Assembly (NCBI RefSeq): GCF_040372045.1
Contig: NZ_BAABWH010000001.1
Reading direction: 5' to 3' (one strand)
Origin: Thalassolituus sp006212115
GTDB taxonomy: Bacteria > Pseudomonadota > Gammaproteobacteria > Pseudomonadales > Oceanobacteraceae
DNA: 64,000 nt
Positions 34,758 to 42,954 of this stretch are shown one piece after another. The first letter of the stretch is position 1, and each line of letters opens with the position of its first letter. Made by a program: the position numbers and the translations under genes. Below the pieces are notes generated by a model. It saw only the letters and a program-made list of their open reading frames with translations. It was not told the DNA's origin and did not search any database.

Positions 34758-35908
34758 TGGCCAGTACTGATTTCAGTCGTACCGTTTCGACACCGGCACA
34801 GCACCACACCTTCGAGCGCAGTGGTGCATTTTTCGCGAAGTTACACATTGACCTGATTTTGTTTCTACTACTCTGCGCATTGATGGTAACTGGGCTGTCC
34901 ATTCTTTACAGCGGTAGTGGTCAGGAGATGTCGATGGTCAAACGCCAGGCCATCCACTTCGGTATTGGTATGGTACTGCTGTTTATCGCAGCTCAGATTC
35001 CACCTCGGGTTTATCAACTCGTCGCGCCCTGGGCACTGGGGGCAGGCACCTTACTGCTTGTCGGCGTTCTGGTTGCAGGCGTGGGCGCCAAAGGTGCGCA
35101 GCGCTGGCTTGACCTACCGGGTCCTCTACCCCGCTTTCAGCCTTCGGAACTGGTAAAACTGGCCCTGCCTCTCGCGGTTGCGTGGTTTATGGCTAAACGC
35201 CCTGTGCCGCCTCGATTCCGTGATCTCCTTGCCGCGTTACTGATCATCATGCTGCCGACGATACTGATCCTGAAACAACCGGATCTCGGTACCTCAATCC
35301 TGATCAGTACGTCCGGTCTGCTGGTACTGTTTTTTGCCGGTATGTCGTGGCTGTTGATCTTTTCTATGATCACGATTGTCGCAGCCATGGCCCCTGTGAT
35401 GTGGTTTTTTGTGATGCATGGCTATCAGAAGCAGCGGGTACTGACCTTCTTGAATCCAGAGTCCGACCCGCTTGGTTCCGGATGGAATATTATCCAATCG
35501 AAAACGGCAATTGGCTCGGGCGGCATTCACGGAAAAGGCTATTTGCAGGGCACTCAGTCGCAGCTTGAATTTCTACCTGAAAGCCACACCGACTTTATTA
35601 TTGCAGTACTTGCAGAAGAGCACGGATTGATTGGTGTGTGCTTATTACTGCTTCTGTATGCTCTGATTATTCTGCGCTGCCTTTACATTTCCAGCCGCTG
35701 CGAAACACTGTTCGGGCGACTGCTGTCTGGTAGCATGTCTGTGACCTTCTTTATTTATGTATTTGTGAATATCGGCATGGTGAGCGGTATTCTTCCGGTT
35801 GTAGGGGTACCACTACCGCTTGTCAGTTATGGCGGTACATCGGTAGTCAGCCTGCTGTTAGGTTTTGGTCTTATCATGTCGATGTATACCCATCGGCAAA
35901 GAAAATAA
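34757..35908 (+). CDS. rodA: Peptidoglycan glycosyltransferase RodA (MrdB)
   Basis: 383 residues, about ten TM helices, SEDS family. Recognisable are GAKGAQRWLDLPG, RFQPSELVKLALPLAVAWF, KQPDLGTSIL and the terminal 'GVPLPLVSYGGTSVVSLLLG'. It polymerises lipid II glycan strands for the elongasome together with PBP2. The ATG overlaps the mrdA stop. Confidence 0.97.
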   Translation: MASTDFSRTVSTPAQHHTFERSGAFFAKLHIDLILFLLLCALMVTGLSILYSGSGQEMSMVKRQAIHFGIGMVLLFIAAQIPPRVYQLVAPWALGAGTLLLVGVLVAGVGAKGAQRWLDLPGPLPRFQPSELVKLALPLAVAWFMAKRPVPPRFRDLLAALLIIMLPTILILKQPDLGTSILISTSGLLVLFFAGMSWLLIFSMITIVAAMAPVMWFFVMHGYQKQRVLTFLNPESDPLGSGWNIIQSKTAIGSGGIHGKGYLQGTQSQLEFLPESHTDFIIAVLAEEHGLIGVCLLLLLYALIILRCLYISSRCETLFGRLLSGSMSVTFFIYVFVNIGMVSGILPVVGVPLPLVSYGGTSVVSLLLGFGLIMSMYTHRQRK

Positions 35909-35921
35909 CGGGATAATTGAA

Positions 35922-36887
35922 ATGCGTTTTACACATCTGATTACTGCATTAGCGATGACCATCTCGGCTCCCTTTGCAGCCGCTGCTTATGACCAGCACG
36001 AACGGACCGAGGAGTTCGTTGCAGAAGTCGAAAAAGACTATGGTATTCCCGCACAGGAAGTCCGCGACTGGCTTAAACAGGCAGAAAAAATGGACTCTGT
36101 ACTGGAAGCCATACAACGCCCGGCAGAACGAACCATGAACTGGGCGCGCTACCAGGACATATTCCTGACTGAAAAACGTATCAACTCCGGCAAGAACTTC
36201 CTCGAGACTCAGGCGGAAACACTGGCAGCGGCAGAGAAAAAGTACGGAGTTCCGAGAGAAATCATCACTGCCATTATTGGCGTTGAGACGTTCTACGGAA
36301 CACGTCAGGGAAGCTACCGGGTGCTTGATTCGCTTTCCACACTGGCTTTCGACTACCCCAAACGTCCACTTTTCTGGCGTGAATTGAAAGCCATGTTTGC
36401 ACTGGCGCGAGAAGAAGGTGTAGACCCCGGAACCATCAAAGGGTCTTACGCAGGTGCGATGGGTTACGGCCAGTTTATCCCGACCAGCTATCTGCACTAC
36501 GCAGTCGATGGCGACGGTGATGGTAAACGTGATTTGTGGGGTAATCCGGTTGATGCCATACACAGCGTGGCAAATTACTTTTCTGAGCACGGCTGGAAAA
36601 CGGATGAGCCCGTTACCCACCGCGTGACTGTATCCGGAGACCAATACGAACCTCTGGTAAATGTCAGTCGTAAGCCCAAGCACGTGGTCTCAGACCTGAC
36701 AGCAGCAGGTGTCACTCTACCCACTCCGATTGATGCGGATAAGCCAGCGAATTTAATGCGTCTGGAAGGCAAACAGGGCGATGAATTCTGGTTGGGCGAA
36801 TATAACTTTTATGTCATTACTCAGTACAACCACAGCAAACTCTATGCAATGGCCGTCTATCAATTGAGTGAAGCATTAAAGGATTAA
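35922..36887 (+). CDS. mltB: Lytic murein transglycosylase B (MltB)
   Basis: 321 residues from the ATG at 35922; a frame extending to 35865 overlaps rodA and lacks support. Signal peptide ITALAMTISAPFAAAAYD without a lipobox cysteine, so it may be a soluble periplasmic form. The catalytic Glu is in IIGVETFYGTRQG, with YAGAMGYGQFIPTSY and DGDGDGKRDLWGNP following. It cleaves glycan strands to 1,6-anhydro products. Confidence 0.95.
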   Translation: MRFTHLITALAMTISAPFAAAAYDQHERTEEFVAEVEKDYGIPAQEVRDWLKQAEKMDSVLEAIQRPAERTMNWARYQDIFLTEKRINSGKNFLETQAETLAAAEKKYGVPREIITAIIGVETFYGTRQGSYRVLDSLSTLAFDYPKRPLFWRELKAMFALAREEGVDPGTIKGSYAGAMGYGQFIPTSYLHYAVDGDGDGKRDLWGNPVDAIHSVANYFSEHGWKTDEPVTHRVTVSGDQYEPLVNVSRKPKHVVSDLTAAGVTLPTPIDADKPANLMRLEGKQGDEFWLGEYNFYVITQYNHSKLYAMAVYQLSEALKD

Positions 36888-36890
36888 TCC

Positions 36891-37676
36891 ATGATCAGGC
36901 TAGTGGCCATTGCGAGCAGTCTTATCTTGTTGCATGGGTGTGCCACCTCACGGTATCAGCATGATACTGACTTTACACCCGCCCCGATTGCCGACATTAA
37001 AGCCATCGAAGATCCGGTTCCCGTATCGGAACCGCGAAGCAGTATGGGAAACCCCAGTCGCTATCGGGTGTTAGGAAAGGATTATTCCGTAATGGAAGAC
37101 GCAACCGGATTCAGTGAAACCGGCATTGCGTCCTGGTACGGTATGAAATTTCACGGCCATGACACCTCCAACGGAGAGGTCTTCGACGTCTACAAAATGA
37201 CCGCTGCACACAAGACGCTACCATTACCCTCCTACGTGCGCGTGACACGCTCTGACACAGGGCAATCTGTCGTAGTGAGAGTCAATGACCGCGGGCCATT
37301 TCATGACGGCCGGATTATCGATTTGTCCTATGCTGCTGCGGTAAAACTGGATATGCACAATTCAGGGACTGCACCGGTTCAGATTGAAGTTCTGAAAGCG
37401 CCGTTACCGGATTCCGTTCTCTGGATTCAAGCTGGTGCCCTCAGCAACCTCGATAATGCCAAGCGCTTTCAACAAGAGCTGGAAACTATCCGGGCAGAGG
37501 TCGGTGCAGGAGATTGGACAGTAGGGATACATTCAACAGAGAACAACGAAAAATCCATTCATCGCGTACGCATCGGTCCGGTGCCAGAACCAGAAATAGC
37601 GCCGCTTATTGATGCACTTAAACAGAATGGCATCACTCAAACGGTCATCCTGTCTCAGCATCAACTGGAACGCTGA
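36891..37676 (+). CDS. rlpA: Septal-ring-type lytic transglycosylase RlpA lipoprotein
   Basis: 261 residues. Lipobox LLHGC (Cys17) marks an outer-membrane lipoprotein. A double-psi beta-barrel domain (GIASWYGMKFHGHDTSNGE, RVNDRGPFHDGRIIDLS) holds the catalytic residues, and a C-terminal SPOR domain (about residues 180-258) should bind denuded septal glycan. It starts three bases after mltB and ends the plus-strand cluster. Confidence 0.95.
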   Translation: MIRLVAIASSLILLHGCATSRYQHDTDFTPAPIADIKAIEDPVPVSEPRSSMGNPSRYRVLGKDYSVMEDATGFSETGIASWYGMKFHGHDTSNGEVFDVYKMTAAHKTLPLPSYVRVTRSDTGQSVVVRVNDRGPFHDGRIIDLSYAAAVKLDMHNSGTAPVQIEVLKAPLPDSVLWIQAGALSNLDNAKRFQQELETIRAEVGAGDWTVGIHSTENNEKSIHRVRIGPVPEPEIAPLIDALKQNGITQTVILSQHQLER

Positions 37677-37694
37677 CCGGCAAGCACCGGTCAG
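37673..37694 (+). terminator. Hairpin at the end of rlpA
   Basis: CTGACCGG (37673-37680) pairs perfectly with CCGGTCAG (37687-37694), loop CAAGCA; the left arm includes the rlpA stop codon. The following bases (AAATTCC) are not a T-run, so this is a weak or Rho-assisted terminator candidate. Confidence 0.45.
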
Positions 37695-37801
37695 AAATTC
37701 CAGTGGCACTCGTAACATGTCGGGATAAAGCCTGAAAGCGACCCGCCCCGCGCACCAAAACAGAACACCATCAAAAAACCGGCACCAAAATGCGTCAATT
37801 T

Positions 37802-38116
37802 TTAGGCTTCAACTAAGCGACCCCGGTACAGCTTTTGCCGCGCTTCACGAACCCGGGAGGAGTCGTCCATCAGGATTTCACTTCCACGATAAACTTTTCG
37901 ACTCTCCTGCATCTGCGCTTCTACTGGGGGTGCCTGACTTGGTAAAAACTCTTCTATCAATGTCAGTAATTCAGCACTGACGCCGCTTTTCACCAATAAA
38001 CGCAAATCCTGCTCCAGCGTGTTCGAGTCAAAATGAATCTCACAGCCTTCTTCGTCTTTCGCCATTTTTTTTATTTTTCGGAGTAACGCAATACTACGGC
38101 GGTTAAATTCCACCAT
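37802..38116 (-). CDS. Hypothetical protein, 104 residues
   Basis: Starts after a strong GGGGGAG ribosome site. Charged, mostly helical, no signal or membrane segment: basic N-terminus (MVEFNRRSIALLRKIKKMA), a middle acidic part and a basic C-terminus (REARQKLYRGRLVEA). A repeated YRG motif appears at VYRGSEI and LYRGRLV. I do not recognise the family. It follows the glycosyltransferase gene by 26 bp and may be cotranscribed. Confidence 0.65.
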   Translation of the reverse strand: MVEFNRRSIALLRKIKKMAKDEEGCEIHFDSNTLEQDLRLLVKSGVSAELLTLIEEFLPSQAPPVEAQMQESRKVYRGSEILMDDSSRVREARQKLYRGRLVEA

Positions 38117-38142
38117 AACTTCTCCCCCAATAGATATAATTA

Positions 38143-39309
38143 TCAGGAAGACGTTTGCAAGGGCTGTACCACTCCATGGCGGTTGTGTGCACTAAGTAAA
38201 AGGCTCTCGATTCTACGCTCAAACTGGCGCGCAACCATTTCCCAGGAAAGCTGTTCAGCCTGAGCACGTGAATCAAGCCCCATGAGTATCAGATCCGCTT
38301 GAAGCGCTCTTCTCAACGCCTCCGTAAAGGCACCAGCGCTGTCATCATTTGCCAACTCACCATCGACACCTGATCGGACGAATTCACGCGCTGCAGCCTG
38401 ATCATACGCCACAACCGGCAGACCACTCGCCATCGCCTCTAACGTAACCAGACCAAACGTCTCTGTCTGACTGGGCATAAGAAAAAGATCGGCAGAAGCA
38501 AAGCACGCTGATAAAGCTTTGCCTGTTTTTACCCCAGTAAAAATAACATCGGGATAAAGCCTTGAGAGTTCCGGGCGCATCGGACCATCACCCACCACAA
38601 CCGCCCTGACGGCATGGCCATCATGACGTAGCTGTTGGACAGCTTCTAATGCGACCGTCAGGTTTTTCTCTGCTGCGACCCGACCCACGCACAAAGCGAC
38701 CTGCTCATGCTCTTCGATACCCCAACGTTGGCGTAACTCCGTACTTCTGTGATCTGGATGGAACCGCTGGCAATCCACACCATGTGGCAACCATTCAACG
38801 CGATCAATACCCGCCGAACTCAGCTCTTCAATCATTGACCGGGACGGTACAAAGGTTACGCCCGTCCGGTTATGAAAACGACGCATCCAGGCCATGATCA
38901 GTCGACGCAATACACCCAGCCCGTAATAGCCACTGTATCGATGGAAGTTGGTATGGAACGCACTGACAACAGGCAAGCCAGCCTGCCTCGCCAGAGAAAC
39001 GGCAGATGCCCCTAGCAGGCCTTCAGTAGCGACATAAACGAGATCCGGTGGATCGAGACGCCAATGTTGCCGCAGCGACTCCCGCGACGGCATACCCAAC
39101 TGTAAGTCCGGATACTGCGGGATACGGATGCCACGCACCCACACTTCATTCTCAGGTTGGCTGACTGACTGTTTTGGCGCAGGACGCACGATCGTAACCC
39201 GATACAACTCCGGGTTAAGGTGGGAAATCAGGCGCCGCAAAGAATTAGCGACACCATTCACTTCAGGGAAGTAAGTCTCAGTGACAACGCATAAGTGGCG
39301 AATACTCAT
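38143..39309 (-). CDS. GT4 family glycosyltransferase (paralogue 1)
   Basis: 388 residues with the GT-B fold of family 4: N-terminal acceptor half (VTETYFPEVNGVANSLRRL, FHTNFHRYSGYYGLG) and C-terminal nucleotide-sugar half with 'VALCVGRVAAEKNLTVALEA', FLMPSQTETFGLVTLEAMASG (E-x7-E shown by PSQTETFGLVTLEAM). Such enzymes transfer hexoses or uronic acids to lipid or glycan acceptors at the inner membrane face. Closely resembles the gene at 49080-50285. Acceptor unknown. Confidence 0.88.
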   Translation of the reverse strand: MSIRHLCVVTETYFPEVNGVANSLRRLISHLNPELYRVTIVRPAPKQSVSQPENEVWVRGIRIPQYPDLQLGMPSRESLRQHWRLDPPDLVYVATEGLLGASAVSLARQAGLPVVSAFHTNFHRYSGYYGLGVLRRLIMAWMRRFHNRTGVTFVPSRSMIEELSSAGIDRVEWLPHGVDCQRFHPDHRSTELRQRWGIEEHEQVALCVGRVAAEKNLTVALEAVQQLRHDGHAVRAVVVGDGPMRPELSRLYPDVIFTGVKTGKALSACFASADLFLMPSQTETFGLVTLEAMASGLPVVAYDQAAAREFVRSGVDGELANDDSAGAFTEALRRALQADLILMGLDSRAQAEQLSWEMVARQFERRIESLLLSAHNRHGVVQPLQTSS

Positions 39310-39365
39310 TTCTCACCCAGCACAATAATTTCTCGTATTGTGCAGGGCAATCAATGACAGTTTAA

Positions 39366-40070
39366 TTACGCCTCAGCGGCTTCTTCACTCAGCTTAGACA
39401 GACGATAACGCAGCTGTCGTGGCGTCAGCCCCAACACCTTAGCCGCCATCGTTTTATTGCCGTTGCACTTATCAATAGCCGCGTGAATATCACCCAACTC
39501 ATTTTCCTGAACACGCTGATAAGGGCGCGCGTACAGAGTCTTAAAGTTTGGTACAACTTGTGTCGCGAGGATAGTCGCGATTTGCGCACCGATAAAACGA
39601 ATCTCAGCAAGGTTGAGTGATGCGGCGTCATGACCACGCAGATCAACAACCATCACGGCCATCACCGACTGACGAATAGTCAGAGGCACCAGCAGACAAC
39701 GCAGTGGGCCGGCCAGATTGCCCATCTTAGGATCGAATGGCTCGGGGCGTTCGTTATTTTCGCTGATCGTCAGCCACTCACGGCTTTCGAACTGACGACA
39801 GAGAGCGTGCTGTACTGCAAAGCTGTACACACCATTGCTGATGCCCGTAGAACAGTACTGCGCCTTGAAACGACTCGGTGAGTCGGGAACCGCAACTGAG
39901 ATGTTGCTCAAACCCGTCGACTGAGTCGCCAGCATCAACAGCTGTTGAATGGCCTCGTCATCGTGGTAACGGTTTTCGAGAACACTGGCAACATCGCTGA
40001 TCCACGACGAGCCCTGTGACTCTGCGCTGCTGTCTTTACGGTATTCCTGAATATCTGCGATTTTATACAT
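39366..40070 (-). CDS. GAF-like sensor with Fis-type DNA-binding domain, no AAA+ module
   Basis: 234 residues. The middle (about 30-165) looks like a GAF domain: LMLATQSTGLSNISVAVPD, CLLVPLTIRQSVMAVMVVDL. Residues about 190-228 form a Fis/NtrC-type helix-turn-helix (IHAAIDKCNGNKTMAAKVLG, then LTPRQLRYRLSKL), as at the C-terminus of NifA. The sigma54-activating AAA+ domain that usually lies between is absent, so it cannot activate sigma54 in the normal way and may act as a repressor or nucleoid-style factor. Very strong ribosome site (AGGAGGAG). Confidence 0.82.
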   Translation of the reverse strand: MYKIADIQEYRKDSSAESQGSSWISDVASVLENRYHDDEAIQQLLMLATQSTGLSNISVAVPDSPSRFKAQYCSTGISNGVYSFAVQHALCRQFESREWLTISENNERPEPFDPKMGNLAGPLRCLLVPLTIRQSVMAVMVVDLRGHDAASLNLAEIRFIGAQIATILATQVVPNFKTLYARPYQRVQENELGDIHAAIDKCNGNKTMAAKVLGLTPRQLRYRLSKLSEEAAEA

Positions 40071-40382
40071 AGGCTGCTCCTCCTGAATGCTTATGCTGTC
40101 GCAAAACCCGTACCACCTTAAAAGGCACAGGTTAAAAAGGTAAAAAATCAGTTATATCGGTCGTTACAACCCACCAACTACACAGCGCGACAACTCAGAG
40201 TTAAGCCTAACTGTTTGATGATGAAAGATTTTTTTCAAAGGTATGACAATCTGAAAAAAAGACTGCTCTTTCGGGTCTTTACGGGCACGGTGAAATTCCA
40301 TTTTCTATCTGCTTCATCCAGATGCAGGAAAAGAGCATAACGCTCTTTTCCGGTGCAAAAAATACAAATTAACGAACAGGCG
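40071..40382. other. Intergenic region upstream of the GAF-Fis gene
   Basis: About 310 bp, AT-rich in its middle (40130-40260), between two minus-strand genes. It must carry the promoter of the GAF-Fis regulator, which I cannot define, and it contains the hairpin at 40327-40351. Short frames here look random. Nothing else seen. Confidence 0.5.
40327..40351 (-). terminator. Intrinsic terminator after the CBS-domain gene
   Basis: GGAAAAGAGC (40327-40336) pairs perfectly with GCTCTTTTCC (40342-40351), 10-bp stem and 5-base loop, 32 bp beyond the CBS gene stop on the minus strand. The 3' arm itself contains TTTT. A good terminator for the DUF4404-CBS unit. Confidence 0.65.
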
Positions 40383-40817
40383 TCAGGCACAGCCCGGATC
40401 ATCATCCGGCAGATAGGTTTTCTTTAACCAGGCTGAAAAACCCTCTGCGGCATCCTCCAGAGTAAAGATACCTGCCAACCGGTCTCTCTTCATAATGAGG
40501 ACCGCATCAAAGTCGTCACGCGTCATCTGATCAAGCACAACATCAAGGCGTACATGCAAATCGATCGCGGGTATCTCTCTGCGACACATGTCCAGTGCTG
40601 TGAGCTCACTCAACTCACTGGCAGGATGCCCCGGACGACGGGCAAGTTCAATATCTGCACGGCTCAACAAACCAGTGACTTCATGATGATTCATGACCGG
40701 CAGGTGATGGCAACCGTGCTCTTCCATCACGCGGGCGGCATCGGCAAGCGTGGTCGTCTCTTCAACGTGAGCAGGAAAAGCCGTCATTAACTCAGTAATG
40801 GTAGGCATATGGCGCAT
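40383..40817 (-). CDS. CBS-domain pair protein
   Basis: 144 residues made of two CBS motifs: TTLADAARVMEEHGCHHLPV with VTGLLSRADIELA, and IDLHVRLDVVLDQMTRDDFD with RLAGIFTLEDAAEGFSAWL. CBS pairs bind adenine nucleotides and regulate partners. The C-terminus DDPGCA carries one Cys. Its ribosome site GGAG lies next to the stop of the DUF4404 gene, suggesting a two-gene operon. Confidence 0.88.
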   Translation of the reverse strand: MRHMPTITELMTAFPAHVEETTTLADAARVMEEHGCHHLPVMNHHEVTGLLSRADIELARRPGHPASELSELTALDMCRREIPAIDLHVRLDVVLDQMTRDDFDAVLIMKRDRLAGIFTLEDAAEGFSAWLKKTYLPDDDPGCA

Positions 40818-40828
40818 GCGCTAGCTCC

Positions 40829-41086
40829 TCAGACGCCAATGCGTCCCAGAGTATCGGTAATCTGTCGAAGTATAGCCGAGATGGCAGGATGGTCATTTTC
40901 GAATTGAATAACCTGCTCTTGCAGCAGATCGGTCAGGTCATTCGGAGGCGCAGTTTTACTTTCGAGGTTATCAATATCGTGCGCGATCTGAGTCAACAAA
41001 GCCTGAGTGGCTTCGTCGAGCTGGGGGCTGTCTTGTAACGTGTCATGCAGTGCTTTCAGTTGATCTTGCAATGATTGCTCAGGCAT
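40829..41086 (-). CDS. DUF4404 family protein
   Basis: 85 residues, helical and acidic, matching the DUF4404 pattern (LKALHDTLQDSPQLDEATQA, then FENDHPAISAILRQITDTLG). Cytoplasmic, function unknown. Good ribosome site AAGGAAG. 11 bp upstream of the CBS gene. Confidence 0.85.
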   Translation of the reverse strand: MPEQSLQDQLKALHDTLQDSPQLDEATQALLTQIAHDIDNLESKTAPPNDLTDLLQEQVIQFENDHPAISAILRQITDTLGRIGV

Positions 41087-41153
41087 ATCCGCTTCCTTTT
41101 GTCAGCATCTACTCTGAGTCTACGCCGATAAAACGGAAATCACATCTATTCCA

Positions 41154-41672
41154 TTAAAATGCAGCCTGAAAACAAAATGTCATGCCGCATGCCTGACACA
41201 GCTGCTGCAGCGCTTGTCGCACGCCGACATCACCAACGTACAGCATGGTCATATTTGCCAGGCGCGAGTCCCCGCTGACCGGCAACGCTCTGCGCAAAGC
41301 ATTGATCAGCAAGCTCGCATTCGCTGCAACCGGCATCCAAACCAGCGACTCACCAGCATGCTGGTCCAGAAACTGTCCGAGATCCGCATCATTTCCACTT
41401 GCTTCGTCTTCATAATTGCATTGCAGTACATAGAGAGGGGTCATCTGATGTTCAGGCGAGCGACTCAACGCATGCAAAGCTAACGGCAGTAAGTCCGACA
41501 CGATGGCAGTGCGACTGGCACCGCCTAGCGAATTACGCACTTTTTTCGTACCCACATCACCGATCAGAGACACATGACGACCTTTAACTGTGCACGATGA
41601 CTCGGAACCGGTACTAAGAAAGTCCGAAGTCATTGAATCAGTATCCGCTGTCGCCGGGCTGTATGCGGTCAT
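41154..41672 (-). CDS. Hypothetical protein, 172 residues, possibly SulA/RecA-like fold
   Basis: Not recognised with confidence. After a Ser/Thr-rich N-terminus, the segment GGASRTAIVSDLLPLALHAL, then MTPLYVLQCNYEDE, AGESLVWMPVAANASLLINA and ALQQLCQACGMTFCFQ, has the spacing of a SulA-like cell-division inhibitor (strand, helix, strand repeats). That resemblance is weak and no LexA site precedes it. A perfect 7-bp hairpin (41687-41705) lies right before its ribosome site GGGAGCAAGG and might control translation. Confidence 0.6.
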   Translation of the reverse strand: MTAYSPATADTDSMTSDFLSTGSESSCTVKGRHVSLIGDVGTKKVRNSLGGASRTAIVSDLLPLALHALSRSPEHQMTPLYVLQCNYEDEASGNDADLGQFLDQHAGESLVWMPVAANASLLINALRRALPVSGDSRLANMTMLYVGDVGVRQALQQLCQACGMTFCFQAAF

Positions 41673-41949
41673 TTACCTTGCTCCCTTCAGGAAAAGTCTT
41701 CCTGATCTGCATTCATTAACAGATGTTATATAAAGACTCTGTACAAGGTCTGTGCCACTTCGGCACATTTCCAACTAAATGCGCCTAATTTGATTTCGGG
41801 CGCATTGAATGCAGTGCCAAACTGGCCTGACACTGCCAGCTCAAGATCGATACTTTTTTTTCTGCTTTATATATGAGTATCATTAGCCCCACTAACTCGC
41901 CGTGCCAATTCCAACGGCCATAACAATAAAATCATTGGGGACATTAATA

Positions 41950-42951
41950 ATGCGTCTGATCGCAATCGCGCTGGCACTGCTCGGTGTTGCTTTCGCCGCC
42001 TCGGGGAAGGAACTTCCGAAGAAAACATTCTGTGTATTTGATCCTGTCGGAGCAAATGGACCGATCTTTACCCGCATGCAGGATTTCCGCACGGCGGCGC
42101 TTGAATGGGGTGTCGAAGCCGAGCTCAAAGCTTACACCAACGAAGCCGTTGCACTGGCCGATTTTCAATCGGGCGTGTGTGATGGATCTCTGGTCACCGG
42201 CACGCGTGTGCGTCCCTTCAATGTCTTCACTGGTAGCCTTGAGGCCGTCGGCGGACTGACCAGCTATCAACAGTTACGTGAGCTGATCGGTATGCTTGCC
42301 CGCCCTCAGGCAGGCAAGTACATGGTCGATGGTCGCTATGAAATCTCAGGAATCATCCCGGGTGGTTCTGTCTACGTGTTTGTCCGCGACAAGGCCATCG
42401 ATTCGGTCGAAGCAGCTGCAGGTAAGAAAGTCGCCACGCTGGATTACGATCTGGCCTCTAAAAAAGTCGTAGAACACATTGGCGCTACTATGGTTCCAGC
42501 CACAGTAGCGACATTTGCACCGCGCTTTAACAATGGTGACGTCGATATCGCTTACGCACCGGCAGTGGCGTACGAGCCATTTGAAATGTACAAAGGACTG
42601 GGCCAACAGGGAGGCATCTATCGCTTCTCTTTCGCCCAAATGAATTTCCAGCTTATTACTTACCGCGATCAATTGCCGGATGGCTTTGGGCAGTCTTCCC
42701 GCGAATTCTTTGCCGAACACTTTGACCAGGGTATGGAACACATCCTGACCGCTGAACGCGGAATCCCTGAAAACTACTGGGTCGACATGCCAGACGAGCA
42801 GGAACTCCAGTATCTCGATATGCTGGCAGGCATCCGCGATGAGCTGGCTACCCAGGGTGTTTATGACACACAGATGATGAAATTGATGAAGAAGCTCCGC
42901 TGCCGCGCTAACCCAATGCACCACGAGTGCGCGATGGACCTTCTCTTTTGA
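41950..42951 (+). CDS. Putative periplasmic solute-binding protein (AdeT/DUF6091-like)
   Basis: 333 residues from the ATG at 41950 with signal peptide (MRLIAIALALLGVAFAASG). The mature part resembles the TRAP-like AdeT family ('RND efflux accessory' of older annotation): TFCVFDPVGANGPIFTRMQD, SGVCDGSLVTGTRVRPFN and FNNGDVDIAYAPAVAYEPFE. Four cysteines, two near the C-terminus (LRCRANPMHHECAMDLLF). No transporter membrane gene is adjacent. Only three bases separate it from the FAD oxidase gene, so they are one transcription unit; a shared substrate is an inference. Confidence 0.78.
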   Translation: MRLIAIALALLGVAFAASGKELPKKTFCVFDPVGANGPIFTRMQDFRTAALEWGVEAELKAYTNEAVALADFQSGVCDGSLVTGTRVRPFNVFTGSLEAVGGLTSYQQLRELIGMLARPQAGKYMVDGRYEISGIIPGGSVYVFVRDKAIDSVEAAAGKKVATLDYDLASKKVVEHIGATMVPATVATFAPRFNNGDVDIAYAPAVAYEPFEMYKGLGQQGGIYRFSFAQMNFQLITYRDQLPDGFGQSSREFFAEHFDQGMEHILTAERGIPENYWVDMPDEQELQYLDMLAGIRDELATQGVYDTQMMKLMKKLRCRANPMHHECAMDLLF

Positions 42952-42954
42952 GCC

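Noticed and set aside
41673..41760. Possible LexA site before the SulA-like unknown gene
   Set aside because: CTGTACAAGG looks like a half site but there is no ACAG partner at the right distance.
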